Shown: piece by piece, positions 10,851-22,810 of the stretch
Layout of the letters: every line of letters starts with the position of its first letter
Numbering within the stretch: the first letter of the stretch is position 1
Source: Dryomyza anilis
Lineage: Eukaryota > Arthropoda > Insecta > Diptera > Dryomyzidae
Direction: 5' to 3'
Length of the DNA: 64,000 bases
Assembly: GCA_951804985.1 (NCBI GenBank)
Contig: OX638131.1
Coordinates: 2,294,001-2,358,000 of the forward strand
Notes under the pieces: model-generated
Seen by the model: the letters and a program-made list of their open reading frames with translations, nothing else
Database searches by the model: none
Told to the model about the DNA's origin: nothing
Translations under genes and position numbers: made by a program

Positions 10851-11655
10851 GGCAGGGTCGAGGTAGTTTAGTAGTTTTTTTCGACATATTTCAAACGGAC
10901 AAGGGCGAAATCTTTATCACAAGCGGAATGGTTTCTGTCGTATCCAAATTATGCAGTGAATTTGCCAATAAAATTACACAAAATTTGACAACCTGGCCCA
11001 GACAACCTTTTTGGGAAGGTCGAGGACGTTTAGAAACATATTTCAAACAGACAAAGGCGGATTCTGTATCAGAAGCTGTCTGTTTTCTGCCCGTACCCAA
11101 AATATGCAGTGAATCTTCCATTAAAATTCCACAAAATTCGACAACCTGCTATACGTTTCCCAAAATATTCCATTTATCTGTGTGTTAGTCGGATATATGC
11201 CCGAAATATTCCTGAAAAATGACAGAAATTTTGTCTCGGCCAGGTAACAGCCTCAGACAACTTATTTGGCAGGCTCAAGTTAATTTAAAAACATTTTTTC
11301 GACAAATTTCAAACAGACAAAGGCGGAATCTGTATCACAAGCCATCTGGTTTCTGTCGTTCCCAAAATAATGCCGTGAATCTGCCAGTAAAATTCCACAA
11401 AATTTGACAATCTGCCCCAGACATCATTTTTGGCAGGGTCGAGGTGGTTTAGAAACAAATTTTAAACAGACAAAGGCGGAATTTGTATCAACAGTTGCCT
11501 ATTTTCTGCCCGTTTCCCAAATCTGCCATTAAAAATCAACGAAATTTCACAACCTGCTATACACTTCTCAAAATATTCCATTTTCTGTGTGTTTGCCGGA
11601 AATATGACTGAAATATTCCTGAAAAATGCCAAAAATTTTGTCTCGGGTTGCAGTC
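10851..11655 (+). repeat. Higher-order tandem repeat, two ~400-bp dimers
   Basis: Related subunits start at about 10,851, 11,014, 11,266 and 11,431 (spacings 163, 252, 165). Each carries GGCAGG-TCGAGG, TTTCAAACAGACAAAGGCG, TGTATCA, TTTCTGCCCG or TTTCTGTCG, CCAAAAT-ATGC-GTGAATCT and AAAATTYGACAACCTG. Subunits 2 and 4 alone add a CAAAATATTCCATTT...CTGAAAAATG block. The array is therefore two copies of a short-plus-long dimer. The open frames in it are by-products. Confidence 0.8.
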
Positions 11656-12029
11656 AACATAACGGAAAACACAGCAGCTTTGAGGAATTCCACAGATTTT
11701 CGACATGTTTACGGTAGATAAAGAAGTAGTTTGTATCAAAATCTGCCTTTGGCTGCCCTAGAACACAGCAGCAGATTATAGGAAGGTGAAGCAATGTAAA
11801 GGCAGATATATGGAATATAAATGCACATCATGACAGATAAATGACTGACTGCCAATAAACTAAGTATGCAGATAGCAGGGATATTTCGGAAACGGGCAAG
11901 AAAAAGACATTTTTTAATACAAACTTTTGACGGAATAAAATCTTCCTATAAAATATCCTAAACTTCCTTTATCCTACCAAAAGTGTTGTCTGCGTTTTGC
12001 ATAGAAATTCCTGACAATTTTAAAATATG
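11656..12029. other. Unique noncoding DNA after the array
   Basis: It contains AACACAGCAGCAG and several ATGACAGATAAATGACTGAC-like phrases. Nothing is recognised. Confidence 0.35.
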
Positions 12030-12930
12030 GTTGGGGTTTTTAGAGAGGATTTTATTCCACATGACAAACGGCAACCCGTGCGACTGAATAAAAATAAGAA
12101 ACAAATTACGCCACATGAACTACGGGTCGTGAGCCAACGAATCTTCTTAATGACAACGCAAACGCGGATCGAGTTGCTTCTTCTGCCACTGCCACTGCTT
12201 CTACTTGAGTTGATGTCACCAGGGGCTCGGGGGACGGGACGAACCTGCCAGCACTCCATCCGCACTCAATGTCGTGGGTCAAAATATTTATCACTTGACC
12301 CTTATTGAATTAATTAAATAGTTTAAAGACAATTTCCTTTTGTTGCTGTAAAATTACTTGTGGCCCAGCTAAATAAGAGCAGCCATATAGATGCAACGAG
12401 CAGCGAGAAATCATCGCAGTGAATCATACGAACAGCAAAAGAGGCATCTCAGATCTCAGATGCTACATCTCGATGAAAACGTGTCCGCAATTGGTTGTGG
12501 TATCTGTGAATCAACAAGTCCCGCATTCGTATTAAGTTTTTTTTTGTGTGCTCAACACTTGACGCACTAAATAAAAAAAGAAGAACTAGAGAAAGAGAAA
12601 TAAGAATGAGCAGAAATGGCAGAGTATAGGCTTCTGGTGCCATGTTTGTGCTTTGGTTGCGCTCACTTCGAGCCGAGCGCCGTCAACACAGATTTCGTGT
12701 GTTGCCAGCGAAAGATGTGTTAATTAACGAGAATTAACTAATTGCTTTGAGCAAAATATTTTCGTAATTTGATCCCAAATTAATTTCCATTCACTGCGCG
12801 GTCGAATTTGAGCTTCCAAACGCGTCAACAACTTTGGTTGTGCTTTGTTCCTGCAGTCGGTTAAAATGAGGTGTGTCGGCGATTCTCTGGTTGTCGGGTT
12901 TTGGGGCTGTTTAGAGCTGCTCAAGGAATG
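12030..12930. other. G+C-richer unique island
   Basis: It holds CTTCTGCCACTGCCACTGCT and several frames on both strands of 60-93 codons, including a Leu-rich one that is the translation of that simple repeat. No protein family is recognised. Confidence 0.3.
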
Positions 12931-13546
12931 AACAAAAAAATAAAATAAAACATATTTATTCTTGAGCGAGCAGGAATAGTTTTTACTGGGTGTTTGATAA
13001 AGAATAATAAATATTTTAAACTAGGCATTAATCTAGATTAGGGCCAGTTTTTTTTTTAATTAAGATTTGTTTTTGTCAAATTTTTAAATTAGCTATAGTT
13101 CTAAATTGAATTGTCCAAGTGATGTCAAGGCATAAGAACAGAAATACAATTTTTAGTCAGTTTTAAATTAATTTAAAAAAATATAATTAATTGACTAATG
13201 ATGAAATAATATTTGGTTTTTAGTACATTTTAAGTTTTTTTCAAATTCCCGGTCAGATACTTTAGATTCCCATGTTTTCATTTGGTGTAAAATAGAATGG
13301 GTCAAAAGTAGACAAATTTACAAACCACAAAAATTCCAGGAAAGTGACTCTGAAAATTTGCAGTATTGGAAATTTAAAAATCCCTATTATTCTCTAATAG
13401 CCTTAGGTATTGTGGTATTCGGTAATTTTAAATGTTGAAACTAAAAATAACGAAGACAAAAATGTAGGAGAGTACTGGAATACCAACAAAATGTAAAAAT
13501 AAATTCGAGATGTTCAGCTTCCGTAAATTTACAAGAATTGCACGTA
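12931..13546. other. AT-rich noncoding stretch
   Basis: Nothing recognised. Confidence 0.35.
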
Positions 13547-13764
13547 CACTCAGAAAAAATACTATGAAATCAATAGTTTTTTGATATAAAAATTAGTCAA
13601 TATGATAAACTATTGTTTTAATAGGTAAATACCATTAAAAACTACAAAATACTATTAAAACTATTAAATTATTTTTGTGTTTATATGAAAATATTTATTT
13701 TTTGTATACTATTGAATCAATAACTGTCCTATTGACCAATTTTAATAGGATTTTTTTCTGAGTG
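13547..13764 (+). mobile_element. TA-MITE family, copy 3
   Basis: It is 218 bp, with ends CACTCAGAAAAAAT and TTTTTTTCTGAGTG, flanked on both sides by TA (13,545-13,546 and 13,765-13,766). The interior matches copy 1. The TA flanks are intact. Confidence 0.88.
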
Positions 13765-13869
13765 TAGTATCATTGTAAATACCATTCATCAAAACATCAA
13801 AAACTGTCCTAAAATATTTTTGGACATGGACATATTTACAACTGGTGAAAGCTCTTAGCTGGTCTATTC

Positions 13870-14060
13870 GAGTAGACATTTACGATATTAGGATAGACAT
13901 GATCATTGGACCGATCATTGAACCTATCATATTCGTCATCTGACCAGGTTATGACCAGGAAAATTAAATGAGCAGTTCCCAATCACAATTCTAACTAGTC
14001 CTAGTAGAAATTTACCCTATTAGTCAAGTAACTTGTCAAGTTATGGAAAAGTAGAAATAC
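13870..14060. repeat. CTAGTAGAAATTT repeat family copy
   Basis: It begins with TCGAGTAGACATTTACGATA and carries ATGATCATTGGACC, and has CTAGTAGAAATTTACC near its right part. These phrases are shared with 6,916-7,040, 22,688-22,810 and 35,162-35,200. Confidence 0.45.
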
Positions 14061-14139
14061 AATAATCAGTTCTGATCATTAACATGGAACCTTTAACTAC
14101 AGTTATATTTCCACTTTGCAGTTATAAGTAGGTACAAAA

Positions 14140-15350
14140 ACCCTTTGAATATCGGTTCCGGTTCCAAGGTTTTATAAAATAACTATTATGTGATGCCAAC
14201 TGGAGGGGAATTCCCCAATTTGTGGGGAATTTTAGTCTTAGTGGGTAATCGTGGAACTCTTGGCGGGGAATTTCATATTAGGATCTGTTTCATTTTCTAC
14301 ATTTTTAATAATTGGAATATAGTGGCATATTCCAACTTTTGATCGAATTTTATATGAACGTTTTAAAACAAACGTTTTTACTTTATATTCGATATCTTAG
14401 TACAATAAATAATTTTTGAAATGAATTAAACAGCATGCTTTGACTTCAACGCTTTCAATTCGTTTGGAAATTAATAAATTCAAAATCGTTATTTTAGAAT
14501 TTTGCAGGTAAAATCGGATTCGATCTATAACTAGAACATATTATAACCATGTGAGAGATCATAATTTGACTTCTAATAAACACAATCTATTAAATACATA
14601 AGATAAATTCCTTTAATATTTTTTGAATTTATCTGTTATGTTTTAAAAAAAATAATACATTTTTACTTAATGTATGATCTGCAAATTTGACATGCCCCTT
14701 AATAGTTGAAAAAAGACAGTTAGACTTTTGAAATATTTATTTAAGCAAATTTTAAACTTTCATTGAGAAACTGGACCTTAATTAATAATTATAGTACCAC
14801 TTGGTACTAACATATAATTTTTTTCAATTTATAATAGCTAATAAATGTCATTCGAGAATTAGACAAATCAAAAAAAAATATTAAATTATAACATATTTCG
14901 TTATATTTGTTCTATGGATTATTTCGACTTTTATTAAAAATGTAATAAAAATACTCTCAGTGTATTTAAATTACATTTGTGCGGGGAATTTTATTCAATT
15001 CAATTGGGGAATTTTGTTAAGAATATCGGGAAATGAAAATATGCGTTGGCATCACTGGTTCCAACCAAATAAAATTAAAGGTTCCGATTCCTGTCCCTCA
15101 CATATTTTAATAGCGACTTCGATTGCTGTTCCAAAAATTCTGATTCCAGTTCCTTGCGGTCCCAAAATCTTGTGGTCCCTATATCGATTCCAGTTCTTTG
15201 CGGATTAAAATATCAGCTCCGTGTTTGGTTTCAAAAATTTTAAATAGCGGTTCCCGTTACCATTCCGGTTCCAACCATAAAAAATGTGTATGGGTTCCTC
15301 ATATTTTTTTAATAACGGTTCCCATTCCGGTTATTTGCGTTTCCTGGTTA
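14140..15350 (+). repeat. GGTTCC-rich repeat, interrupted by a DNA transposon
   Basis: GGTTCCGGTTCCAAGG at about 14,154 and the stretch 15,056-15,350 (TTCCGATTCC, TTCCAGTTCCTTGCGG, GGTTCCCGTTACCATTCCGG) belong to one degenerate repeat. It is also found at about 17,098-17,165 and, inverted, at 43,757-43,910. The 866-bp element between the two parts was inserted later. Confidence 0.55.
14190..15055. mobile_element. Nonautonomous DNA transposon, TIR GTGATGCCAAC
   Basis: Perfect 11-bp terminal inverted repeats, GTGATGCCAAC and GTTGGCATCAC, bound 866 bp. Subterminal GGGGAATT motifs occur at both ends (14,205-14,280 and 14,982-15,030). No transposase frame is visible. I could not find a convincing target duplication, so the superfamily is open (hAT and P-like are possible). 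It sits inside the GGTTCC repeat. Confidence 0.75.
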
Positions 15351-15960
15351 AAAAATTCCAAAAACACTTGAAATATGAAAATTTTTTTTTGAAGTGAAAC
15401 GCCGGATTTTATGTGAGAAACCATAAAATACATAGAATAATTGATTAAAAAATACCATATAATAAAATATATATAATAAATGCCTTAAAAATTGACTGGG
15501 TGAAATTTCATCAAAATCGGATATATGCGTTGTCGTTAGTTTTGAATGGTTTAAAATAAAGTACGGATGTTTGAAAATAATAACTTTGAAGAAATTGAAG
15601 ACATTTGAAAAAAACATTTCACGTGGACATTTAGCGTACATCGACTGGTATCATCTTTATTAATAATGCTAATTTCTGAACTCTAAATCAGTTTTCTGAA
15701 TAAGCACCATGTATTTGACACAAAATAATAAAAAAACTGATCTCGATCAAAAGATTTTTGTATTTATTCGTGCACGCTTACCACGGCTCATGTCTTTTCC
15801 GATATAGCATGCCCATGTTCATGTTTGTTTAGTCGCTACAGTGTCCAAACAGATTGTAATCAATTTTTATCGGCTGCACAATATATGTATTTCACGAATA
15901 AAACTATTTATTGTACAGAGTATAAAATATGTAAAACAATAAAATTTATGCATTGCTTTC
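15351..15960. other. AT-rich noncoding stretch
   Basis: A minus frame of 97 codons at 15,348-15,641 is Phe/Tyr/Ile-rich and looks like chance in AT-rich DNA. Confidence 0.35.
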
Positions 15961-17000
15961 GTTAATGTTTAGTCCGCTTTCGTTCGTTTGCATTTCCCAG
16001 CAAAGTTGTTGATTGTTACATTCAAAGAGCATCCATAAATCATGCGAAAACCTCTGAATATTTATCGGTTAAATAGCTGTATGCGTTTGCGCCATAGGTA
16101 CCTCCTAACACTGCGATGTATTAATTTCATTTATTGTCATATTTGTTCTCATGACAGAATAAGGACACCGCCAGTACTGGTTCAGCCCCGTCACCGTCCC
16201 GTGCTTGTCCTTGTCACCGACCCTGTTTTGTACCAGTCCCAAATCGCATTAAACTCATAGCATTCGGCATTCAGCATTCGGAAGCATTCGCACAAATGAC
16301 AAGGACACTCCCATATTTAACACATTGAAATGTGTTTGGCATTTGGCAGACAACAGCGGTCCTGTCGGTCGGAGGGGAGACAATGCGCTCTAAGGGAAGC
16401 AACGGAAACAAGCAACACAAATGAGCGCAATCACAGGCAGGCCAGGCAACAGCGACATCGACAGCAGCCGCAAGGACAGCAGTGACGCAGCGCGGCGCGG
16501 GTTAAATGTAATGGAGAATGGCAGTCAGTTCCTTCCAAGCGTAGGCAACAACAACAACAACAGCGACATCAGCAGCACCCTTTTGTCAGGCATTTAGTGC
16601 CTGTCGTCGCAGCCATTATGCCGTGGACCGCAGTTATCCGTGCGCGCATAAGTGCTGTCTCACTCACTCACATTGCCCCGCTCTCAGTCCTCCTCTTTAG
16701 ATGGTGCTTTATTTATTTATGTTTATAATACAAAATCAGTTATGCTTTTATAGTTTTGCGTTTGCACCCCATTTGGCAACCCTGCCTGCCTGCCACTATT
16801 GCGCCGTGTTTACATTCATGGCTTATTGTTGCCGTATGTCCCGCGTCCTTGTTTTCGCATTTACAAGATCCGCAACACATCGTCAACCCCGTCCCGGGCT
16901 GTCGCGCATACAAATCACTTCGATGGATGCAAATAAATACAAGTAATCATTTTTGGTACTGGAACGACTTGGCACCCCACCCCGGCAACAGCGTAGCACA
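15961..17000. other. G+C-richer unique island with CAG/CAA runs
   Basis: It contains AACAACAACAACAACAGCG at about 16,548-16,566, GCAGCGCGGCGCGGG and TGCCTGCCTGCC. Such opa-like runs are common in fly introns and UTRs. Frames of 70-135 codons on both strands show no family motif. Regulatory or UTR sequence is plausible; no gene is supported. Confidence 0.3.
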
Positions 17001-17443
17001 ACCAGGAGCGGACTGGGATGATAATAGAACCTTACAGAGACTTTTTTATATTTTACACTTTCAACGATGCTACAAATCACGGACTAACAACCTTTGTTGT
17101 TCTGGTTCCAAAATCGAAACGGTTCCAGTAGTGATTCCGGTTATTTGCGGCCCTTTTCAGTAATTCTCTGTCTATATGGACATATTAAATAGTTATGTAA
17201 TCGAAATTTCTTGATTTTGAATTTTCCAATCCACCACATTTTATAAGTCAACAAAAAAATTAAACAAAATTGTAGAAAACATTAAACTGTAAAAATCACC
17301 TGAGAATTTGTTTGCTCCATAAACTTTTGACTCGGTTTCATTAATATCAATGAAAAAATTTTATTCGTGTTTACTTATCGCAGATTCGCCGTAACTTTAG
17401 CTAGAGAATTTTCTAGTTTAGTACACAAAAATCTTCTTTTTTT

Positions 17444-17712
17444 TCTTGATGTTGGAAAAACGAAATAGGTAGTTGTAACAACCAACTTAATTCGGTTAAA
17501 AATAATTTCTACACATTTGTTGGCGAAACCAACATATTCGATAGGTGCTAAACATATAGGTGCTAAAGCCTATACACACTCCACATTGTTCTAGATTTGT
17601 TTGAAATTGGTTGTAGTCGAAACCACAATTTTTTTTAGTGAGCGGTTGATAGACCGATAAGTTGCCCAAGCAACAGTTTACTAGGAAGTTCAAATACAGC
17701 TAAGTTTCTCGT
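17444..17712 (+). repeat. AGTTGTAACAACCAACTT repeat, copy 1
   Basis: It shares GTTGGAAAA, GTTGTAACAACCAACTT, CTATACACACTCCA, TTGAAATT and AACCACAA blocks in the same order with 48,221-48,425. The boundaries are approximate. Confidence 0.55.
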
Positions 17713-18242
17713 AGTCGAAACTTTTCGGTTACAGGTGGGGATTTGAAGAGTACATCCACGCCAGTAAAACTAGGCAAAAACAGGTTGTTTGTTATTAGGA
17801 AAATGTCCAGAAATGTCCAGAAAAAGTTTACTGGCTAATTTCTGTTCAGAAATAACGTGACACCACCCAAATTATTATTTGGGTGGTGGGCAAAGAGATA
17901 GTTGGCGCAAGAAAAATCTATTCTCTGTGTATCTATTATATATTTGTGAATGTTTGTGGTTCCGAGTAGAAGTCAAAACTGCTGAACCAACTCGAATAAA
18001 AGTTTGACACATTATGTATGTTGTACATGAACAGGGTATATGTTGGTGGGATTGGTGGTCTGAGCGAGGCTAGTCCTGCGAAGATGGTACTACATTTAAA
18101 ACACCAATAAAAAAACAACAGCAACGAAGCACGTGCCCTAATAGTAAATCATCATATTCCAACCTCCATTCCCCAAAAAATAGCGTATGGTGCTAAAGAA
18201 TTCTCAGCTCACGATAAATCGAGCATTTTTCGCATACAACCA

Positions 18243-18440
18243 CACCCAGAAAAAATTCCCTCAAATCCCATTATAATTGGTCAATAGGACAATTATTGAT
18301 TTAATATTATACAATAAATTAAAAATTCCATATAAACTCAATGGCAATGTCATGGTATTTTACGATTAAAATAATAATTTATCCTATTGAATATTTTTAA
18401 TAGTAAAAAACTATCATTCAATAGTATTTTTTTCTGGGTG
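18243..18440 (-). mobile_element. TA-MITE family, copy 4 (inverted)
   Basis: The ends are CACCCAGAAAAAAT and ATTTTTTTCTGGGTG over 198 bp. The interior runs in the opposite orientation to copy 1 (TTGGTCAATAGGACAATTAT near the left end). Both flanks are CA, a changed form of the usual TA. Confidence 0.85.
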
Positions 18441-18527
18441 CAGAGACCATTCTTGTATTTGCATTTAACTTTCAGATTCACAATATGGTTTAACAAGACC
18501 ACGGTCCCGGTTCAGTACCTTGAAATT

Positions 18528-18881
18528 CCCAGTTTACCATTCGAGACTGTTTCGAGATGTCGAGTAATTCATTTGATCTCGATTACGATATAGTATCTAT
18601 ATTATACTACAATTCGTTCCAGATGTACGCAAGTAACGAGATAATAAAGTTTATTCGAGACGAGAAAAATACGATTCTGGATCGATATCGAGATTGAATC
18701 AAAAAAACTTTGCGATATCGATGTGATAATTGTTTAAATATCGTAAATTTTCCTTATGTTTTATTGTACGAAAAATTTTATAAATTAGTAGTGATAAAGC
18801 TACGAGATCGAACTTTTATATCGCAGTTAGTTGGAAAAAAAACTTCGATCATCGAAGAGCTTCGAGTCATGGCAGACTGGG
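18528..18881 (+). mobile_element. GATATCG-rich TIR element, 354-bp copy
   Basis: It begins CCCAGTTTACCATTCGAGAC and ends CATGGCAGACTGGG. The interior has TACTACAATTCGTT, AGATGTACGC, GATCGATATCGAG and ATCGAAGAGCTTCGAG. It shares the left interior with 48,498-49,090 and has an internal deletion relative to it. Confidence 0.82.
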
Positions 18882-19009
18882 TTGGTACATAAAGTTTTTT
18901 AGTGATTTTTAACAAGGTCCTATTATATAGAAATGTCCTATTCGTCTAACGACTTAGTAACGACTTAATAACCTTAAACTATTTTTTAACGAATTCTGTC
19001 ACATTTATT

Positions 19010-19745
19010 TATATTCTTTGAGAAATAACATATTTATTTCCCGCCCCCTCTGGAGTTACTCGATTGCCTCGATGTCGACAGTCCGCCCCTGAGCACAGCA
19101 TAGCGCAGCTCAGTTCAGTTTCGGCAGCAACATAATACGTAATACACTTAATAGTGGTTGTCGTAGTGCATGTTCTTGTTGATGTTTCATTGTAATTGTT
19201 GTGATTCATTTCAATGCAGTGTTGCCTTATCATTTGCAGGACTTGAGCCTTCTAGATGAGGTCTTAATCTAACCAAAAAATAGCGAACCGCATACAGCAG
19301 GGCCAGAGGCAAAAGCAGGCGAACGGACGGACGGACGACCGGGCTGTGTTTGTGTGTGCGGATTGTACACGGATTGTACACGCATTACACGGATTGATGT
19401 TACGCGCTATTGACTTCCGCAGCATGCGACGGGTGTGTTAATTTGTTTGCCTGCGGATCGCACTTTTGTGCACGCACGCATATTAAGACATTAATTCAAT
19501 TGTTTAGATTTAACAAGGTGAGGTGAGTTGAATCGAGTCGAGTTGAGTTCAGTTGAGTCGGTGCAACGTTTGCGCATTTTATTGCATTTCAACAGCAACA
19601 GCAGCTGCTGTCACGAGACATGCACGACATTTTCCCAACGCTCTGAAATACGTTCCACCAACTTGTAGTAGTTGGTGTGGGTTAATTGCTACACACAGAA
19701 AACAGAAACAGAAAACTTTGTCGGTTCACACAAATGTGTAACACG
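19010..19745. other. G+C-richer unique island
   Basis: It contains ACGGACGGACGGACGACC and a GAGTT/GAGTC simple stretch at about 19,520-19,560. No gene is recognised. Confidence 0.3.
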
Positions 19746-19854
19746 TTTCTTATAACCAGAACAGTTAAAGTAATGACTACTTTTGTAATGACTACTGAAC
19801 GATTACGACTACTAAAGAAAAGTAGTCCGATTACTTATTTTTTATTATGAAAAT

Positions 19855-20290
19855 TGCTATTTTTTTTCAAAAATTTTAATTTTTAGTGTAATTTTTAGTG
19901 AAAATTGTATTTTTTTGTGAAAGTCGTAGTTTTTAGTGAAAATTGTAATTTATAGTGAAAATTGTAATTTTTAGTGAAAATTGCAGTTTTTTGTGAAAAT
20001 TGTAGTTTTTTTTGTGAAAATTGTAGTTTTTAATGAAAATTTTAATTTTTAGTGAAAATTGTAATTTATAGTGAAAATTGTAATTTTTAGTGTAAATTGT
20101 AGTTTTTAATGAAAATTGTTGTTTTTAGTGAAAATTGTAGTTTATAGTGAACATTTTAATTTCTAGTGAAAATTTTAGCTTTTAGTGAAAATTGTAATTT
20201 TAGTGAAAATTGTAATTTTAGTGAAAATTGTAATTTTTAGTGAAAATTGTAATTTTTAGTGGATATTATAATCCTCAGTGAAATGATGAA
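19855..20290 (+). repeat. 20-bp minisatellite, about 20 units
   Basis: Tandem units of consensus TTTTAGTGAAAATTGTAATT run through this stretch, with substitutions (GTAGTTTTT, TTATAGTG) and some 19- to 22-bp units. The left edge begins after AAAATTGCTATTTTTTT; the right edge fades into GGATATTATAATCC. Confidence 0.92.
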
Positions 20291-20769
20291 AATTTTAGTG
20301 AACATATTAATTCAATCCAATCCCGGAATTGCAATCCAATCAAATCGATTTAAAATTAAATCGATGTGAATTCGATAAATCGGAATTGGGAACATGACAG
20401 TTTGATTTCGATGGCAATTTCGATCGAAATAGGAATTGGGAATAGCCGTATAACTCTTTTTTCTCTAACCAAAGGCAGAGTTTGTATTACCTCAAACCCA
20501 GAAGTATTAACATTGCCTGTAACGTTAACGATGTATATGTGAAGCGGGAAAAATGGAAATCTCTGGTAACTTACGTTAACATCATTGGTAGAATTAAGTG
20601 ATGGTCCCTGGAAAAAATATCAATTAGGTCATGTATCATCTGGGAGCTGGTTAGCATAGTTGCGGCTGAACTGGAAGATATGTTGAGGAGCATGCATACT
20701 TCAGAAACATTTTAATCATAAGTCACCTAATGCACAACGTGACTAATCCACAAGGGAATTGTGGACCGA

Positions 20770-21025
20770 AATCAATCCAGCAATGAAATTCACTAATTTA
20801 ATGAAAACATTTAATATTCTTCGTTAAATCAGCAATTCCGTTTGCTAATATGAATGCAGAAAATTAATTAATAGGCGCAGTTTCAGCAATTATATTTGCT
20901 AAAACTGCGCCGACTAAATAATTTGCTGCATTGACGTACAAATATTCATATTAGCGAACGCAATTGCTTATTTAACGAATAGAAATGTTTTCATTAGATT
21001 AGTGAATTTAATTGCTGGATTGATT
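20770..21025. mobile_element. 256-bp foldback element
   Basis: The two halves are inverted copies. AATCAATCCAGCAAT at the left end pairs with ATTGCTGGATTGATT at the right, and ATTCACTAAT, ATGAAAACATTT, TTCGTTAAAT and GCTAATATGAAT pair inward in order. The centre is GCGCAGTTT...AAACTGCGC at about 20,874-20,910. It has no coding capacity and is likely a MITE. I could not define a target duplication. Confidence 0.88.
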
Positions 21026-21399
21026 AATGAATGCAATTAATATCGGCTGCTATATTTACTTTGATTATTTTTCTGTGTATGGTTTGCAATCAGGGGTATT
21101 TTTCTGCCACCTGATGCCACATCAAGTAGTATAGGCCCTGATCCAGTAGTTGAGGCCCTACAATCAAAACTGAAATACAGACTTCGAACATTTAGTAACA
21201 GACTTTGAATATTTATATGGTAATAAGTATCTCGAAAACTATGTTAAAACAATTTAGAACTGTTCAGTTAAATAATTGCAAATATATCCGATAATAGATC
21301 GCATATCATCAGAAGTGTCCTACATTTAAATCATATCGCCGATTTGATTACATTTCCCATTAAGCAAACCGATAATGTTTCTACATTTTAAATTCATTT

Positions 21400-22130
21400 C
21401 ATAATAATTTTAGCAATACAGTGAACCGAAAATGCAGAACCCAGATCATTTCTTAGATCATCACATTGCATCGACGATTGCAACAAATGAGAGTGTAAAT
21501 TTGCGTGTAAACACTTGAGCCACCTGCTGGCTGCTGTGCCTTCTTCCATGCAGCCCATCTTCATGCTGCCTGGTGCCTGCTCTGGCAAATTGAACATTCC
21601 TCCGGTGACCACGTAAGTGTTGGCGGGAGCAAAACCTTTAATGTTGCTGGTGTTGCATATGCTCCGCAATAAAATCAGTTGCTGTTGCTGCTGCTATTGC
21701 TATTGCTTTTGCTGCTGCTGATAAGCAGGCCGACATTGCGCAGTCATATTCCGATGCATGCATTTCATTTCGTTCATGGACAATGCATAAATTTGTCGAT
21801 TCAGTAAAAATGAAATATATCCTTATTTTAGACTTGCCAGAGCCACAAAAAGCCATACGATCGCGACGCGAGCTACGCAGTCACCATTCGTTGTCGTCGC
21901 ACGTAGCGCGATCAGAAAAAAAAAACGGAATAAAGTAAGAAATAAACGAAAAAACGGAGCAAAAACTAAAATACAATTTTCAACTCAGATACTGTGATAA
22001 AAAGGATCACAGCGTGTCGCCTCAGAAGCGTTGATCATTCATTATTTAAGGATTGAAAAGTTAATTAACATTTTTTGCAGCACTGCATTCGCTGCATGCG
22101 CGAGCGACCGATCGCGCGAGTAGCGTATTT
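21400..22130. promoter_or_regulatory. Unique island with a CpG-rich core, possible promoter or 5' exon
   Basis: A (TGCTGC)-type run lies at 21,675-21,720. From 21,856 to 22,130 the DNA is unusually rich in CG (GATCGCGACGCGAG, CGTAGCGCGATC, GATCGCGCGAGTAGCG) and is followed by an A-rich stretch of the type seen in fly 5' UTRs. A short hairpin CTGTGAT/ATCACAG sits at about 21,993-22,013. This could be a transcription start region, but no TATA box or clear initiator decides it. Confidence 0.2.
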
Positions 22131-22687
22131 ATTGAAAAGTTATGGGAATGTTTTGCCAAACGTGCTATTTGTATTGGCAAAATTCAAATCAGGCTGCCAT
22201 TTGGAGTGGAGACTGTGTCGGAGTGTGCCAAAGCACCAAACAACATAGACAAGAATGCATGTTATTTTGGCATATCAAAAATATATAGAACTCGCGTGGG
22301 TCAAGAAACTAATAAAGCCAGCTGTTTCAAGACATATGTCCGATGCGTTTTTATTATTCATTCCAAACATTATAATCATCGGAGATGCGTCTCGGGGATA
22401 TTTCGAATTTAAATCTGGATAAATGCTCTGAATCACTTTCGATCAAAATTTAAATATTCGACAACACAAAATCGAATTGAATTCGTCATACAGAACTTTA
22501 ACAGATTGAATTTGAGTCAAATACGTTTAATTATATTGCATTGAAAAAACGAATTCTGGAACAACCTAAAACAAATTCGTTCAAATTGAAATTTAAATTC
22601 CAATATGACATAAAGTTGGAACACTCCGGATAATCCGAGTGTATAATGTAGAGTTTTCCTCATGTTTTAAATATATATTCGAATCCT

Positions 22688-22810
22688 CTAGTGGAAATTA
22701 TTCAAAAGACATGGTCGAGTATTAATCATTGAATTTTTGACATGTCGTACCCGACCAATGTGATCTGGCCAAGTTCATGTAAAACCTAATAGGAACAATT
22801 TTTACTAGAT
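22688..22810. mobile_element. CTAGTRGAAATT short TIR element, ~123 bp
   Basis: The left end CTAGTGGAAATTATTC and right end GAACAATTTTTACTAG are imperfect inverted repeats. The interior (ATTAATCATTGAATTTTTGA, ACCCGACCA) is shared with 6,916-7,040 and 13,870-14,060. This is the only copy in which both ends are clear. Confidence 0.6.

Noticed and set aside
16701..17163. Plus-strand frames of 81 and 135 codons
   Set aside because: No recognisable family; they run into the GGTTCC repeat at the right end.
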